A stretch of DNA of 64,000 nt from Elusimicrobiota bacterium (GCA_016194705.1 JACQAZ010000032.1:1-64000), one strand, 5' to 3'. Shown: positions 30,021-39,763, counted from the first letter of the stretch. Notes: generated from the sequence alone by a model not told the origin. Numbers and translations are program-made.

Positions 30021-31673
30021 CTAGTCGTTGACGATGGTCGGCGTGATGAAGATGACCAAGTCCGTGTTTGTCCGATCCGAGCTGTTGCTCGAGAACAGCC
30101 AGCCGAGCAGCGGTATGTAGCCGAAGAAAGGGACCTTGCGGATGGTCTTGGATTCGGTAGACTGCAGCAGGCCGGCCAGGACCAAGGTCTGCCCGTTCTT
30201 GATGCGGACCAAGGTCGAGGCCGAACGCGTGATCGGGTCGAAGACGTCAGCATTGAGCCTTGAACGCTGAATATCTGTAAACCTCGGTTCGAGAAGCAAC
30301 GTGATATAGCCGTCCTTGTTGACCTGGGGCGTGACCGTCAGTTGGACGCCCGTCCTCTGCCGCTCGGCCGAGGAGCCCGAGAAGCCCCCCGCGGCGGCGC
30401 CGCCCTGGGTCGTTTGGAGCGAGACCGATTGCTGTCGCGTTATCTGCACGACGGCCGGCTTGTTGTTGAGGGTCAGAATCTTGGGCTTGCCGAGGAAGCG
30501 CCCTTCCGCGCGGACGACCAACGCCCTCACCGCAACGGACAACTGGGTCAAGTCGAGGCCTTGAGGCTTGGCGCCGTCCTGAATGCGGCCCGTGAACGGG
30601 TTGCCGGTCGCGGGTCCGGCACTCGTGACCTCGTTCAGGAGCGGATCGAGAAAGCGGAGCTTGCCCAGGTCGTTGGGCATGCGCAGGGGGAAGGTGGTCG
30701 TTCGAAGGCCTCCGGTGAAGGATGCGAGCTCTCCATGGACGCCGCCCCAGTCGATCCCGAGCTCTTTCGTGCGTTCGGAGTTGATCTCGACGATCTGCGC
30801 CTCGATCATGATCTGGGGCGCCTTCTTGTCGAGCTCGGCGATGATCTGCTCGATCTGGGGGAAGACCTCCGGAACGTCGGTGACGATCAAGGAGTTCGTG
30901 CGCGGGTCGGTGGCCACCTGGCCGAGCTTCGAGAGGATGCTCTGCAGCACCGAGATGATCGCGACGCTCGTCGTCGGCGCGGCGCCCAGAGGAGCCGCCG
31001 CCGCCCCTCCCCCTCCTCCTCCTCCCGCGGAACTGGCCGCCGACTCCAGCGGGATGAGAGGGATATAGCTCAAGGTGTAGATGCGCGTGATGAGGTTCTC
31101 CACCTGCTTGGAACGCGGCGTCACGATGTAGGTGTTGCTCTTGCCGATCTGCTGGTAGCTCAGGCCCTTGATCTCGAGGAGCACCTGGAGGGCCTCGCGC
31201 ACGGTGACGTTCTGGAGGAAGGCCGTGACGCGCTTGGCCTCCAGACCCTCCGTGATGATGAAGTTGATCTTGGCCTGGGCCGAGATGGTGTCGAGGAAGG
31301 TCGCCAGGGGCGCGCCTTTGACGCGGACCGTGACGCGCGCGTCGAGCGGGCTGCCGCTGGTCGGAGCGGCGACCTTGGCCGGCGGCGTGGTGCCGATCTG
31401 GATGCCCTGCACGTTCCCGGCGTCGCCTCCGACCCCAACGTCCTCGCCCGCGGCGGGAGCGGCTGCGGGCTCGCCGATCGGCGCGCCGCCCTCGCCGCCG
31501 GCCGGAGCCTTGAGCTGCTGCTGGAAGGCGGGATTGGCCTCGGGTTCCGCTTTGCGGCGCTGCGCCAAGGCGGGCTGCGCCGACTCAAGGACGAGGGCCA
31601 AGGCCGCGGCGACGGCGAGCCACCGCCGCAATCCGCTTACGAAGCGCTGTTCGATGTCTTTCACAGTTGTCAT
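30021..31673 (-). CDS. pilQ: type IV pilus secretin PilQ
   Basis: Outer-membrane channel for the pilus. The 550-residue protein has a signal peptide (about 35 residues), a Pro/Ala-rich stretch, an STN/N0 domain (about 105-190), an N1/N3 secretin module containing a Gly-rich insert (GGGGGGG near residue 220), and the conserved secretin core (VPFFGYIPLLGWLF near the C-terminus and VIFITPTIV at the end). It is shorter than proteobacterial PilQ because no AMIN domains are seen. A TATATT box lies 14 bases upstream of the ATG. Confidence 0.94.
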   Translation of the reverse strand: MTTVKDIEQRFVSGLRRWLAVAAALALVLESAQPALAQRRKAEPEANPAFQQQLKAPAGGEGGAPIGEPAAAPAAGEDVGVGGDAGNVQGIQIGTTPPAKVAAPTSGSPLDARVTVRVKGAPLATFLDTISAQAKINFIITEGLEAKRVTAFLQNVTVREALQVLLEIKGLSYQQIGKSNTYIVTPRSKQVENLITRIYTLSYIPLIPLESAASSAGGGGGGGAAAAPLGAAPTTSVAIISVLQSILSKLGQVATDPRTNSLIVTDVPEVFPQIEQIIAELDKKAPQIMIEAQIVEINSERTKELGIDWGGVHGELASFTGGLRTTTFPLRMPNDLGKLRFLDPLLNEVTSAGPATGNPFTGRIQDGAKPQGLDLTQLSVAVRALVVRAEGRFLGKPKILTLNNKPAVVQITRQQSVSLQTTQGGAAAGGFSGSSAERQRTGVQLTVTPQVNKDGYITLLLEPRFTDIQRSRLNADVFDPITRSASTLVRIKNGQTLVLAGLLQSTESKTIRKVPFFGYIPLLGWLFSSNSSDRTNTDLVIFITPTIVND

Positions 31674-31745
31674 GCCGCGCCATCGAAAATATAGCTCCGT
31701 TTGATTGCTGATTTATTACAGAGGGGAGGACTCCCGGAGAAGGGA

Positions 31746-32465
31746 TTATTTGCTGATCGACTTGCTGAATCTGCGGCCCTTATAAGTGAAGACCACCGCC
31801 TGGGGAGTGATCCTGACGACCTTGGCCTTTCCGAGAACCAGTTCCCCCTCGCCGACCATCTCGCCGTTGATGATCGCCTTGTTGCCGGCGCCGACCGCGA
31901 CGATGCCTTGCAGGTCGATCGAATTCTCGATCGGAGGCTCCTTGGGCTTCTTGACGGGCCGCCTCACGGCGTCGCTGATCTCGCCCTTGCGTATCTCCGC
32001 CTCGAGGCGCATCTGCTCGAGGCGGACCAGATCGTAGGGCGAGAGAGTCGGGTCGCGGGTGATGACGACGCCGGCGACGGGCGAGGCGGAAGCGACGGTC
32101 TGGGACGCATCGGGGCCGGCGGCGCCCTGCGGGCCCTGAGCGCCCGGCCCAGCCGCGGCCGTCGAGCTCGAGACGGCGGTCGCGACCGCCGCCTGCGCCG
32201 CGTTCGAGCCGGGCACGGCGCCCCCGGACGCCGCTTCGGTCGAGGCGGCGACGGCCGGCGCCGCGGCGTCGGAAAGGGGGTTCTTCAGGTTGTTCTTGCC
32301 TGAGTTGCCCATGAAGACCGCCAGGCCCGCGTTGCTCTTGACCTTCCTCTCGAGGTCTCGGCGAGACTGCTGGTTGAGCGTGCTCCACCAGTTGTAGAAC
32401 AGAAAGCCTGGTATGACCAAAGCCGCCAGCGGGATCAGCCAGGTCAACAGATTCCTGCTGCTCAT
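31746..32465 (-). CDS. pilP: PilP-like pilus alignment protein
   Basis: A 239-residue protein with one N-terminal membrane segment (about residues 8-26), a long Ala/Gly/Ser/Pro linker (about 65-125) and a small C-terminal beta domain (LQGIVAVGAGNKAIINGEM...GKAKVVRITPQAVVFTYKG) similar to the HR domain of PilP/GspC that contacts the secretin. Unlike classical PilP it looks membrane-anchored and not a lipoprotein. The position between pilO and pilQ supports the name. Confidence 0.78.
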   Translation of the reverse strand: MSSRNLLTWLIPLAALVIPGFLFYNWWSTLNQQSRRDLERKVKSNAGLAVFMGNSGKNNLKNPLSDAAAPAVAASTEAASGGAVPGSNAAQAAVATAVSSSTAAAGPGAQGPQGAAGPDASQTVASASPVAGVVITRDPTLSPYDLVRLEQMRLEAEIRKGEISDAVRRPVKKPKEPPIENSIDLQGIVAVGAGNKAIINGEMVGEGELVLGKAKVVRITPQAVVFTYKGRRFSKSISK

Positions 32466-32478
32466 CGCTCGTTCCTCA

Positions 32479-33075
32479 TCATTGCCCCGGCTTGTTGAGA
32501 GGGATCACGGTGCCGATCTCGCAGGAGATCCCGTTGACCCCAAGAGGCTCGTCGCGCTTGCCCAGATCCAGCGCGCCGATGTGCAGCATGGGCTTGTTGC
32601 CCTCGACCCGGTTGAGCCACGGAATCAGCTCGGAGAATTTCAGCTGCACCGAGACGTTGAGCCTTTGGAAGACGAAGCCGGCCTGGACCTGCTCGTCCGG
32701 GGGCATGATCGACTCCGAGATCATGTTCTCGGCCTTCATCGTCTCCAGGACGGTCTCGGTGAGCCAGCGGTCGCGGCTGCTGACCGGGGGCAGCTTGGCG
32801 TAGAACAGGTTGAGGCGGTCCCGGAGGTCCTTGAACTGGTCGGCGTACTGCGCGGTGGCTCGAGCGGCCGAGATCCGCTTGTTGAGGCCGGCCAGCTTCT
32901 TCATCGGGGGCTGGTAGACGAAGTGGAAGCTGAAAAAGGCCCCGATGAAGCCGACCGCCAGGGTGCGTCCGAAACGGTTGGTGCCCTTCTCCCGGAGCGT
33001 CGAGAATACGACGCCGAGCTCCTCCTGGCTTCCCCTGATGAACTGGGCGAACTGCTCCGCGTTCAATTTCGCCAT
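32479..33075 (-). CDS. pilO: PilO-like pilus alignment protein
   Basis: A 198-residue bitopic inner-membrane protein: cytoplasmic N-terminus, membrane segment (about 38-53), coiled coil (PPMKKLAGLNKRISAARATA) and a periplasmic ferredoxin-like domain, the PilO layout. It would pair with the PilN part of the upstream fusion. Only one base separates its start codon from the upstream stop, so translation is coupled. Confidence 0.82.
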   Translation of the reverse strand: MAKLNAEQFAQFIRGSQEELGVVFSTLREKGTNRFGRTLAVGFIGAFFSFHFVYQPPMKKLAGLNKRISAARATAQYADQFKDLRDRLNLFYAKLPPVSSRDRWLTETVLETMKAENMISESIMPPDEQVQAGFVFQRLNVSVQLKFSELIPWLNRVEGNKPMLHIGALDLGKRDEPLGVNGISCEIGTVIPLNKPGQ

Positions 33076-33076
33076 G

Positions 33077-34711
33077 TCATTTCTTGGCCCGCGCGACGAT
33101 GCGGAAATCGGTCCTCGCCTCCAACCGCCGCGTGAGAGCTCCCTGGTCGAGGCCCTCGGCTCCCGCCTGGCTGATGTCCATCGGCTTGCCGTTGACGTAC
33201 ACCTGGATGTCCTTGAAGTACTTCCCGACGATCGGTGATTTTTGCAGGCGATCGCGGTAGGCGAAGCACAGATCCTGTTCCTGCTGCAAGGTCGCTGCGA
33301 CCGCGTGCCCCGACAGGTTCAAGTCGAGCGCGCCGGTGGCGTTGATCAGGCCGTTGCGCAGGCTGAAGTTCGTCAGCCAGACCTTGTCCGGGAGGCTCTC
33401 GGTGACGTCTTTGAGAACGGAGGTCACCTTGAGGCCCGAGTCGGGATCGAGGGACTTGGACATGTCCATCTGGGTCTGCATCAGCCGGAGCATGTCCTGG
33501 ATGTCCGTGTCCTTTTTCCCCGCGAAGATCCCTTCGATCTCGGGCTCCCGTTTGTAGGCTTTGAGTTCGCGCGCCTTGTACTCATACAACAACGTATTGA
33601 AGACCCCGAACAGGGCGAGGATCAGCGCGACGCCCCCCGTCAGGCCGAGGATGTCCCGCGCCGTGCGCCGCTCATCGTCGGTGACTTTTCCGACCTTGCC
33701 CAGATCGAGGTTCATCGGAGAAGGCGCCAGGTTCTTGATGGAAGCCCCGATCGAGGCGTAACCCCCCCAGTCGCCGCCCTTGATGCCGAGCAGCGCCGCC
33801 GTGTCCTGCACGACCGCCTTGGCTCCCACCTCCTGCGTGAAGGCCTCCGCCCAAGAGGACAGCGCCGAGGCCGCCCCGCTGACGCGCAGCTGCCCCAGAT
33901 TGCCCACTCCCAACTGCTTCTGGGCGAACGCGACGCAGCCTCCCAGGTCGACCTTTCGGAAGTCGGTCATCGCGGCATCGGCGCCGAGGAAGAGCTCGCG
34001 GAAGAAGACCGGCAGGCCCTTATCCGCGAGCAGGATGCGGATGTTCCCGCCGTCGAAATGCACCTGGCAGTGGGTCTTCCCGGCCGAGCTCTTCTCCAAT
34101 GTCTCCCAGAGCCTCAAGACCGAGCAGGGCGCGACCTCCATGCCGATCAAGTTCAGTCCCAAACTCTCGAGCAAAGCGGTGATGTTGGCGAGGTTCTTCC
34201 TCTGGGTCACCGCGACCAGGGCGCCCTGGCGCGGCTTGTTGTTGGCGTCGGGCCCCAGGGGCACGACCTGATAGTCGTGGCTCAGGACCTCGAACGGGAT
34301 CGGGATGTACTTCTTGGCCTCCAGGGGGACCGCCGACTTCCAGAAACGGCGCTCGACGGCCGGCATCGCGAAGTAGCGCAGGAGCCCGAGATGGTGCGAC
34401 AGGGTCACCATCACGTCCTTGCTGTTCCAGCGGACCTGCGACATGGACTGGCGGATCAGCGCCGAAAGCTTGGCGTTGTCCATGAGAAAGTCCGTGTTGA
34501 GCGTGGCCGTCGTCGGCCCGCCAGGCGCCTTGACTCCCTCCGGGGCCGGCACGGGGATGCGGACCAGGTGATCGACGACGGCCTTGCCCTTCTCGATATG
34601 GGTCTCCGAGATGTAGACCGTCTCCGGGCTCAGGTAGAGGCCCAGGCAGGACGACACCCTGGGAGCCGTCACCCCGAACGCCAAGACGTCGATGATCTCT
34701 TCGAGCGCCAT
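33077..34711 (-). CDS. pilM/pilN: PilM-PilN fusion protein of the type IV pilus
   Basis: A 544-residue protein joining two normally separate alignment-complex subunits. Residues about 15-340 form a PilM/FtsA-like actin fold (CLGLYLSPETVYISE, FWKSAVPLEAKKYIPIP, HFDGGNIRILLADKG). A single membrane helix follows (about 350-372, GLTGGVALILALFGVFNTLL), then a PilN-like coiled coil and periplasmic ferredoxin-like domain. This is the layout of GspL in type II secretion. It lies in the expected place before pilO and begins 5 bp after the OmpA/TPR gene stop. Confidence 0.87.
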   Translation of the reverse strand: MALEEIIDVLAFGVTAPRVSSCLGLYLSPETVYISETHIEKGKAVVDHLVRIPVPAPEGVKAPGGPTTATLNTDFLMDNAKLSALIRQSMSQVRWNSKDVMVTLSHHLGLLRYFAMPAVERRFWKSAVPLEAKKYIPIPFEVLSHDYQVVPLGPDANNKPRQGALVAVTQRKNLANITALLESLGLNLIGMEVAPCSVLRLWETLEKSSAGKTHCQVHFDGGNIRILLADKGLPVFFRELFLGADAAMTDFRKVDLGGCVAFAQKQLGVGNLGQLRVSGAASALSSWAEAFTQEVGAKAVVQDTAALLGIKGGDWGGYASIGASIKNLAPSPMNLDLGKVGKVTDDERRTARDILGLTGGVALILALFGVFNTLLYEYKARELKAYKREPEIEGIFAGKKDTDIQDMLRLMQTQMDMSKSLDPDSGLKVTSVLKDVTESLPDKVWLTNFSLRNGLINATGALDLNLSGHAVAATLQQEQDLCFAYRDRLQKSPIVGKYFKDIQVYVNGKPMDISQAGAEGLDQGALTRRLEARTDFRIVARAKK

Positions 34712-34716
34712 CGGAG

Positions 34717-36654
34717 CTATTCGTTCTTCACAAAATCGATCTCGACCTTGTGCGTCGGGGTCGCGACGACCGTCGAAGTCACTTGGATCTTTTTCGGCTC
34801 GACCTGGTACTTATTGATCAGGAGGCTCGCGACCATCTGGGCGCGGCGATCCGCCAGTCCGGCCGCGTCGGTCTCAGAGGATTGCGCGTAGCCCACTATC
34901 TTCAGGTTCTCCATCGGATAGTAGACCAAAGTCTCGTGGACCTGCGCGAGCTTCTTCTCGGCGTCGGCGGAGAGCTGATGGGTGTTCTGCGCGAACGCCA
35001 GCTCGAAGTTGCCGGAGGAAGGCTTCGTGGGCTTGTCCTCGGCTTTGGCGGCGGGCGCGGCGGCCGCCGGGGCCTCAGAGGCGCCCGCCTCGTCGGGCTT
35101 GGGCTCAGAGACGGCCGGCGCGGGCTTCTTTTTTCGCCGTCCCTTTCGGGCGGAGCTCGCCCCGCCTTTCTTGATCTCCACGGCGGAGAACTTCCGGGCT
35201 TCCTTTATGAGGGTCGCGGATTTGGCCGCGCCCACCGACAAGTCGGTCGCGGGCGGCCCGGCGGCTCCCGTCGGGACCGTTCTTGGAGCCGCCGCCGAGG
35301 CGGCCGGCGCCCCGAGACCTCCCGAGGAATCGATCAGCGAGATCCAGCGGTGGAGCGTGCGTTGCCGGTTCTTGGCGTCGGTCGCCGTGAGCACGCATTC
35401 GTAGCGGCCCGCAGGCAGGGCCGGGCCGAAGTAATTCTGGCGGCCGTTCCAGTAGATCTGGTGGAAGACCGGGCTGCCGCCGACGACGTCCTGCAGCGGA
35501 GCGAGGTCCCGGACATCGCCCGCAGTCGGCTGGAGGAGCTGGAATTTCCATGAGACCAGCCCCGCGGGCGGATCCTGAACCGAGAACTCGATGACCGCTC
35601 CTTCCGCGCGCTCGGCGCGAAACGCCGTCGGATAGATGCCCAGCGAGATCGGAGGCCCCCCCTCCTCGCCGATCGAACTGTCGACAACGAGATTGAGGGG
35701 CTGATTGTAGACGAAGAGCAGCACGATGCCCCTGAAATCGAGCAGGGGACGGGGGATGTCCACCTGAGCGTTCAACAAGTTGACCCTGACCCGAGCCGGA
35801 GCGATTCCGGTCGAAAAGAAATTCGCGGAGATGCCCATCGTCCTGCGCATATCCAGGATCTTCGCGTCGCCCACCGCCGTTCCTTCGGGAAGTATGACGA
35901 CCTGCGCGCTGCCCAGGCCGAAGATCATCTTTGTCAGGGCCTCCAAGATCGGCGTGGCGTCTTTTTGAAACGCGATTCCTTGAGAGAAAAGCAGCGACGA
36001 CGGGATGGCGACGGCCTGGGGGTCCCCGCTCTCCATCATCAGGACCTTGACTCCCTCCACCGCGCGAAGCTCCTTAAGCCCCGCCTCGACGGCGCCCCGG
36101 ATCTTGGCCTTGATCTCCTTCTTCATCAGAGCCTTGTCGCCGGCCGGCAGCGGGACCTCGGGCGCCGACAGTCGCTGCGGCGGCGGGGGCGCCTGAACGG
36201 CGGGAGCGAAGACCGGAGCTGACACCGACGCCGCGGGCGCCCGCGAGGCCGCGGCCGCCACTTCATTCTTGGCGGGCTCGACGAGCACTTCCGGGGCGGC
36301 GCGCGGGGCGGGGGCCGGCGCGCGCGGGGCAACGGAGGGCTCCGCCACGGCGGGATTGGGCCGGCGGGAGACGGGCTCCGCCGGAACGGTCTCGCCCGTG
36401 TTCATGCGGTGATTAATGAGGTTGATGTACTCGTTGGCCATGTTGCGCTCGGCCGGATCGCCCTTCGTCAGGATGTCCATGAACCTATCGAGCGCCTGCA
36501 TCTCGTCGCCCTTGTCGTAGTAACGGATGGCCAACTGCATCTGCCGCGATAGATTGGGATTCGAGCTGGCCGCCTCGTCTTGGCCGCGCAGCCTCAACGG
36601 CGCGGCCATCATCGCCGCCGCCACGAACGCCAATAGTCGTCTAGATGATCGCAT
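34717..36654 (-). CDS. TPR and OmpA-domain envelope protein of the pilus locus
   Basis: A 645-residue secreted protein. Signal peptide at the start, a short helical TPR-like part (about 30-80, YYDKGDEMQALDRFMDIL), a long Pro/Ala-rich linker, a middle domain with Ig-like features (GRYECVLTATDAKNRQ), and a C-terminal OmpA-type peptidoglycan-binding domain (LKIVGYAQSSETD...LADRRAQMVASLL). It is coupled to pilM/pilN, so it may anchor or align the secretin complex at the cell wall, similar in role to FimV or TsaP. ATG 36654 was chosen for its GAGG ribosome-binding site and signal peptide. Confidence 0.8.
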   Translation of the reverse strand: MRSSRRLLAFVAAAMMAAPLRLRGQDEAASSNPNLSRQMQLAIRYYDKGDEMQALDRFMDILTKGDPAERNMANEYINLINHRMNTGETVPAEPVSRRPNPAVAEPSVAPRAPAPAPRAAPEVLVEPAKNEVAAAASRAPAASVSAPVFAPAVQAPPPPQRLSAPEVPLPAGDKALMKKEIKAKIRGAVEAGLKELRAVEGVKVLMMESGDPQAVAIPSSLLFSQGIAFQKDATPILEALTKMIFGLGSAQVVILPEGTAVGDAKILDMRRTMGISANFFSTGIAPARVRVNLLNAQVDIPRPLLDFRGIVLLFVYNQPLNLVVDSSIGEEGGPPISLGIYPTAFRAERAEGAVIEFSVQDPPAGLVSWKFQLLQPTAGDVRDLAPLQDVVGGSPVFHQIYWNGRQNYFGPALPAGRYECVLTATDAKNRQRTLHRWISLIDSSGGLGAPAASAAAPRTVPTGAAGPPATDLSVGAAKSATLIKEARKFSAVEIKKGGASSARKGRRKKKPAPAVSEPKPDEAGASEAPAAAAPAAKAEDKPTKPSSGNFELAFAQNTHQLSADAEKKLAQVHETLVYYPMENLKIVGYAQSSETDAAGLADRRAQMVASLLINKYQVEPKKIQVTSTVVATPTHKVEIDFVKNE

Positions 36655-36754
36655 AGGTCGCCTCGGCCCCCTGGGCGGGGGCCTGAGGCCGCACGGCAAA
36701 TGCCGAAGACACTATGAAATATAAACATAAATGATTACTGAATTGTTACGCCGC

Positions 36755-39286
36755 TCACCGCAGCGACTCGAGCAGCTGCTTGGCCTGAGCATTGCCGGGA
36801 TCGAGCCCGAGCGCCGCCCGAAATTGCGCGACGGCCTCCTCGCGGCGCCCGAGGAGTTTGTAGGCCTGGCCAAGGTTCAAGCGCGCCACGACATGTTCGG
36901 GCTGGCGCGCTACGACCCATTCGAGATGCCCCACCGCGTCGCCTTGCCTTCCGCGGATCAGTAGCAGGCTCCCGAGAAGGAACCTCGCCTTGGGGACCGA
37001 GGGCAAGGCGGCGCCGAGACCGACGGCGAGATTGAGCGTCGCGTCCGAGAAATCCCGTTTGGCCACGAGCGCGTCGAGCTCGCTGAGGCGGCGCAGTTCG
37101 GCGAGTATGCGCGGCGGGGGCCGGTGGGTCTGGGCGGAGAGCCCGGCGAGGTTGCGCGCGGTGAGCTCGAGGCCCGGATCGATCGTCAGAGCCTCGGTGT
37201 AGGCTTTCTCCGCGTCGCCGTAGCGCTTGGCCAAAGTATAGAGATAGCCGAGGTTGTTCCAATGGTTCGCGTTTGCGGGATAGAAATGGACCGCGCGCTC
37301 GAGCAGGGCGATCCCGTCGGGCCCATATTTGCCGGGATTCTGCAGGTACATGTTTCCGAGGCTGTTGTAGATCTCCGGAGAGAGGGGGTTGACGGCCCAG
37401 GAGACCCGAAAAAAATCGACGGCGCTCGCAGGCCGCCCCAGACGCGCGCCCTCGAGCGCTGCGATGTTGTAGTAGATCTCGTCGTAGCCCGCGTTGGCGT
37501 CGAGGGCTTCTCGGTAGGTCCTGTCGGCGTCGGTGTAGCGTTCCGAGCGGGCGTAGGAGTTCCCGAGCTCGTAGAGGGCGTTGACCTCGGGCGGGCCCCA
37601 AGCGCGGGAGACCTCGAGAGCCCGGACCGCCGCTGGGCGCATGTTGGGGACTTGGTCGGACTGGCGCAGGAGCTTGAAGCCCGCGAAGTACCACGCCTCG
37701 CGCCCCCAGGTGCGCACCCAGTATGGCGCTAGAGCCAGCGCCAGCGCGGCCGCCACCCAGGCGGCGGCTTTGGGCAGCCGGCGCTCGCCGCCGCCGCGGG
37801 AAGCCGCGCCCATCGCCAGCCCTCCCGCCCACCAGAAGGTGAAGCCCGGCACCGCGAAGTGCAGCGAGACGTTGAGCAGGTTGTCGGCGAGCATGCCTGC
37901 GACTCCGGCGGCCGCGGCCAGGCAGAGGCCGTCCTGCGGCCGGCCGCGGCGCAGGATGGGGCGCACCGCCCAGAAGAAGGTCAGCCACAGCCACGCCGAC
38001 ACCCCCAAGCCGGCCGCGCCGGTCTGCGACCAGATCTCGAGGATCTCGTTGTGCGCGTTGTTGGCGTGGGTGCGCATGTTGCGGTAGAAGTCGTAAGCGT
38101 CGAGCAGGCAGCCTTGGTAGAACGGATAGTAAAGCTCGAAGAGGCCCCAGCCCTTGCCGGTCAGCGGATTCTCGCGGCCCATGAGCCAGGCGCACGACCA
38201 GATCAGGCGCCGCTGATGGAACGGGCTGTAGGCCGCTTCGGGCTTGAGGATGAGCCCGACCTCGCCCAAGCGCCCGAGCACGCTCGGCGTGTAGCCGCTC
38301 GAGATCGAGCTCGACGGCCAGACCAGGGCCATCGCGAGGGCCGCGGCGAAGAACAAGCCGCAGGGCCGCGGCGCCGCGGAGAGCTCGCGGCGAAACTCGG
38401 GCCACAGGAACAGGAAGCCGACGCCGACTAGAGCCCCGATCCATGACGAGCGCGTCAAGCTGCACAGCAGCGCGGCCTCGACGGCCAGGGCCACGGCGCC
38501 GTAGAGCGCGCGCTTGCCGCCTCGCGACTGCACGAAGCACACCACGGCCGCCGGCAGGACGATCACGTCGTAAGAGGACATGAAATTGGGATTGCCGAAG
38601 GTCGAGACGGAGCGGCCGCCGTACGGGTTGAGGACGTTGGGCCAGATGAACTCGACGTTGAAATACTGGAACACCCCGTAGACCGAAGAGAGGAAGGCGG
38701 TCGCGAAGACCAGGTGCAGGAAATCCCCGGCGCGGCCCTGCCGCGTGAGCCACAGCGCCGCTGCGAGTCCGGCGAGCCAGACGAAGGCCCCATAGCCGTC
38801 CCACAAATGGCCCCAGATGTCGGCGGGCGCGACCCCGGAGCCGCGCATCAGCGGGAAGGCGGTCCAAAGCAGGCCCCAGCCGAGGCAGAAGGCCGCCCAC
38901 CCCCCCAAAGACGCCGATGGCTCATCGGTGCCTTCGCGGCCGAGAGACGCCCCGAGATAGAAAGCGGCCCCGCAGTTGATCAAGAGGAACATCGTGTTGC
39001 GCAGCCCCTCGTTGACCATCGCGGGGCGAAAAAAAGGCGCGTGGCCGAAGTAGGCGACGACCCAGCTCAGCAGGCAGACACCGAGCCAGGCGGCCAGAGG
39101 GACATCCACCGGCGTGCGCGGCAACGCGGCGCCCTCCCGCAGGAAATAGAGCGCGGTCCACGCCAGCAGGGCGAGGTTGACCAGGCAGATCTGGGTGACG
39201 TAAGGGTTTCGCGTGAGGTTCGTGAAGAACAGCAGTGGGCAGACGAAGAGGAGGACGGTCAGTAGCGACTGCCGGGTCCGTTTCAT
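36755..39286 (-). CDS. O-antigen ligase-family membrane protein with TPR tail
   Basis: An 843-residue protein. The first 480 residues are a polytopic membrane domain of the Wzy/O-antigen ligase/PglL group (STFGNPNFMSSYDVIVLPA, TRSSWIGALVGVG, NPLTGKGWGLFE, HAHNEILEIWSQTG), including the periplasmic loop with HNEIL. The last 290 residues are TPR repeats (YYNIAALEGARLGRPASAV, HWNNLGYLYTLAKRYGDA). Relatives transfer lipid-linked glycans to LPS or to pilin. Location at the head of the pilus locus makes pilin O-glycosylation a reasonable guess. Confidence 0.85.
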   Translation of the reverse strand: MKRTRQSLLTVLLFVCPLLFFTNLTRNPYVTQICLVNLALLAWTALYFLREGAALPRTPVDVPLAAWLGVCLLSWVVAYFGHAPFFRPAMVNEGLRNTMFLLINCGAAFYLGASLGREGTDEPSASLGGWAAFCLGWGLLWTAFPLMRGSGVAPADIWGHLWDGYGAFVWLAGLAAALWLTRQGRAGDFLHLVFATAFLSSVYGVFQYFNVEFIWPNVLNPYGGRSVSTFGNPNFMSSYDVIVLPAAVVCFVQSRGGKRALYGAVALAVEAALLCSLTRSSWIGALVGVGFLFLWPEFRRELSAAPRPCGLFFAAALAMALVWPSSSISSGYTPSVLGRLGEVGLILKPEAAYSPFHQRRLIWSCAWLMGRENPLTGKGWGLFELYYPFYQGCLLDAYDFYRNMRTHANNAHNEILEIWSQTGAAGLGVSAWLWLTFFWAVRPILRRGRPQDGLCLAAAAGVAGMLADNLLNVSLHFAVPGFTFWWAGGLAMGAASRGGGERRLPKAAAWVAAALALALAPYWVRTWGREAWYFAGFKLLRQSDQVPNMRPAAVRALEVSRAWGPPEVNALYELGNSYARSERYTDADRTYREALDANAGYDEIYYNIAALEGARLGRPASAVDFFRVSWAVNPLSPEIYNSLGNMYLQNPGKYGPDGIALLERAVHFYPANANHWNNLGYLYTLAKRYGDAEKAYTEALTIDPGLELTARNLAGLSAQTHRPPPRILAELRRLSELDALVAKRDFSDATLNLAVGLGAALPSVPKARFLLGSLLLIRGRQGDAVGHLEWVVARQPEHVVARLNLGQAYKLLGRREEAVAQFRAALGLDPGNAQAKQLLESLR

Positions 39287-39307
39287 CCGGTCAGCATCTT
39301 ATAAGAT
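39287..39307 (-). promoter_or_regulatory. -10 box and palindrome before the O-antigen-ligase-like gene
   Basis: A perfect 12-bp palindrome ATCTTATAAGAT (39296-39307) contains TAAGAT on the minus strand, which ends 9 bases before ATG 39286. It may act both as -10 box and as an operator. No clear ribosome-binding site. Confidence 0.35.
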
Positions 39308-39328
39308 ATCGCGACAAGAGAAAAGGAG

Positions 39329-39763
39329 TCAGCTCGTCGGGGGCACGTTGAGCAGAAGCCAGTAGAGCTGAAGCTCCCTGATCGTCTTCGCGAAATCATC
39401 AAAATTCACGGGCTTGCGCACGTAGCTGTTGGCGCCGCAGTCGTAGCTGGCCAGACGGTCGTCCGCCTCGTCCGACGAAGTCAAGATGACGACCGGCAGC
39501 CGCTTGGTGGATTTTTCCGCGCGGATGCGCGTGAGAACCGCGAGTCCGTCCACCCTGGGCAGGTGCAGGTCGAGAAGAACGACGGTCGGCAGGTCGCGCA
39601 CGTCGCGGCCGGAGTGTGGTCCGGCGGCGAAGAGGTAGTCGAGCGCCTCCTGACCGTCGGCGGCGACCACGATCGCATTGGCAGCGGCGTTCTCTTTGAG
39701 CGTGGTGACGATCAGTTTCTCATCGTCGGAATTATCCTCGACCAGCAGGATTCTCTTGCCCAT
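39329..39763 (-). CDS. response regulator, Rcp1-type receiver
   Basis: A 144-residue stand-alone receiver of the type paired with phytochrome-like PAS kinases: VEDNSDDEKLIVTTL, phospho-acceptor Asp65 (TVVLLDLHLPRVDG), TSSDEADD and Lys in YVRKPVNFDDF, followed by an extra C-terminal helix. The start ATG 39763 has a GGAGGAAGG ribosome-binding site and lies inside the 3' end of the kinase gene (32-bp overlap), so kinase and regulator form a cognate pair. Confidence 0.93.
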   Translation of the reverse strand: MGKRILLVEDNSDDEKLIVTTLKENAAANAIVVAADGQEALDYLFAAGPHSGRDVRDLPTVVLLDLHLPRVDGLAVLTRIRAEKSTKRLPVVILTSSDEADDRLASYDCGANSYVRKPVNFDDFAKTIRELQLYWLLLNVPPTS

